Assembly (NCBI GenBank): GCA_036399175.1
Contig: DASWNP010000035.1
Span: 1-40,449, forward strand
Length of the DNA: 40,449 bases
Reading direction: 5' to 3'
Source of the DNA: DASWNP01 sp036399175
GTDB lineage: Bacteria > Acidobacteriota > Blastocatellia > Pyrinomonadales > Pyrinomonadaceae
In this document: piece by piece, positions 39,571-40,449 of the stretch
Layout of the letters: each line of letters opens with the position of its first letter
How positions within the stretch are numbered: position 1 is the stretch's first letter
Notes under the pieces: model-generated
What the model saw: only the letters and a program-made list of their open reading frames with translations
Databases searched by the model: none
Told to the model about the DNA's origin: nothing
Translations under genes and position numbers: made by a program

Positions 39571-40449
39571 AGTCTCCTTAAGTTATAGGTATGGAACGTT
39601 TACGGGTTGAGGTGGCCTTACTGGGGTAGACTTGAGCCCCCAGCAAGCAGGGATTTAGACACTGACGGCCAGGCCGGGCGTCGGCAGACCGCCGTATTTT
39701 AAGATCAAAACCAGACCGCGCCTTTACCAAGTGCGACGCAGGTTTTTGAAGATTGCAGACCGGGTATGAATTGAAAAAAAGAGTTGAGTTCCAAACGAGA
39801 GGCTGGAGGATGCCTCCGCATTTAAGGACTATCGAACCTTGTCTCGGTGACGCTGATTATGATGCGCAGTCGGCAGAATTCGTTGCCTGAAGGAGACGGG
39901 AAATTTCTATAATTTCTGTGTCTGTATCCTGCATCACGAGAGCGCGATTCGAGGGCTCGCTGATGAGTTGACACGCTCCGACCCGTTGAGTTAATTTAGG
40001 CAACGGTCGGAGTTGAAAAGACATCTGATTGTTCGCACGCTTGAGAGTTGTAGTTTTAGCGTGAGAGCGTTTGAAAAGCTATGACAGGTTGAGCAACGGA
40101 TGCGACGCAAGGTTGCATCTTATCCCTCGCAATCCTGATTTGAAATCTCAATAAATTTAAGCGCCCGTTGGGCAACGGATGAGCCACCCGGTTCATCTCA
40201 TACCGACGCGCCGAAAGTGGCTGAAAAAGCCCGCTCAAAGTTGAGCATTCAAGTGCGAAATTGAATGTTGAATTTTGAGCGTTTTTGCGACGCTCAAAAC
40301 TGATACCTAAGAGGTCTTTGACAATCGAATAGTGATTGAAAGTACTTATCCGCACTCTGCTGAATTCTCCATCTGTTATCCCGGGGAATTCTCAACACGA
40401 GGGTGTGGATAAACTAGATATAGAATCTAGGCAATAGCTGTGCAAGCGC
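39571..40449. other. 880-bp region without a convincing gene
   Basis: Only short frames occur, e.g. 40056-40355 on the minus strand, without ribosome sites or protein-like text. Contents: TTGACA at 39968-39973 with a weak TTAATT 17 bp later on the plus strand, three hairpins (39976-40012, 40099-40119, 40178-40197), a consensus DnaA box TGTGGATAA at 40404-40412 and a near match TTATCCGCA at 40346-40354. AT content rises to the right. It may be a leader of something beyond the window. Confidence 0.5.
39976..40197 (+). ncRNA. Three hairpins, two covarying; possible structured RNA or REP-like elements
   Basis: Hairpin A pairs CTCCGACCCGTTG with CAACGGTCGGAG with one bulge. Hairpin B pairs GATGCGAC (40099) with GTTGCATC; hairpin C pairs GATGAGCC (40178) with GGTTCATC. 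B and C share the prefix CAACGG and a G-U pair at the same position, while two other pairs differ by compensatory change. CAACGG also occurs in hairpin A. Strand is a guess, based on a possible promoter at 39968. Confidence 0.4.

Noticed and set aside
40300..40340. CRISPR leader and array start
   Set aside because: No repeat of 23-40 bp with even spacing occurs before the window ends; only the leader-like wording remains, kept as a low-interest note.
40346..40412. Chromosomal origin of replication
   Set aside because: Only one perfect and one near-perfect DnaA box, no cluster, no dnaA/dnaN or gidA nearby.
1..40449. tRNA or rRNA genes
   Set aside because: No cloverleaf with GGTTC-type T arm and matching acceptor stem, and no rRNA-like segment, could be recognised by eye; a tRNAscan run would be decisive.

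Overview
The window looks like a chromosomal segment of a GC-rich, Gram-negative-type soil bacterium, most likely an acidobacterium (Blastocatellia-like). This is inferred from gene style: long GC-rich genes with GC-ending codons, a TPR-bearing Ser/Thr kinase, a S46 exopeptidase, a BNR beta-propeller protein and several DoxX/OsmC-type proteins. No rRNA or tRNA was seen, so the placement is an inference.

Left part (1 to about 6.5 kb) is accessory DNA. Positions 1-4.3 kb are an integron gene-cassette array read on the minus strand. It has four complete attC sites (1012-1098, 1727-1834, 3857-3960, 4045-4145) and one partial site (4225-4303). In three complete cassettes the R'' box is the exact complement of the start of the same cassette. 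The cassettes carry a secreted TIR-like/glutaredoxin-like fusion (cut by the window edge), a zinc-ribbon membrane protein, a large unknown beta-rich protein with a decayed small gene and a 241-bp inverted-repeat element, and two cassettes of about 180 bp with no gene. No integron integrase is visible. Upstream of the array (4.3-6.5 kb) lies a plasmid-like module: three 13-bp direct repeats and an overlapping operon of excisionase-like HTH, ParA and a winged-helix/zinc-finger protein.

From 7.0 to 9.4 kb are a single-cysteine exported MsrA, a DoxX-like membrane protein and a membrane-anchored alpha/beta hydrolase. From 9.7 kb on the DNA looks like ordinary core genome: an M49-like metallopeptidase, a TPR protein, a CvpA-CAP fusion, then an unusual minus-strand operon (DDAH-type amidinohydrolase, haem-oxygenase-like diiron oxidase, membrane glycosyltransferase and, after a hairpin, a PLP decarboxylase), a KirBac channel, a POT peptide transporter, OsmC, DoxX, a S46 dipeptidyl-peptidase and a SET-domain protein.

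From 26.8 to 33.7 kb is a complete phosphate regulon in the order pstS-pstC-pstA-pstB-phoU-phoB-phoR, with a Pho-box-like direct repeat upstream of pstS. The right end holds a kinase-TolB-TPR protein, a small secreted protein, an 852-residue secreted beta-propeller protein, and 880 bp without a convincing gene but with three hairpins, two of which covary.

A recurrent feature of the core part is a set of four long hairpins with repetitive arms (15688-15802, 22654-22760, 28946-29035, 32468-32508). Each begins within about 7 bp of the stop codon of the upstream gene, and at least three share a similar apical sequence.
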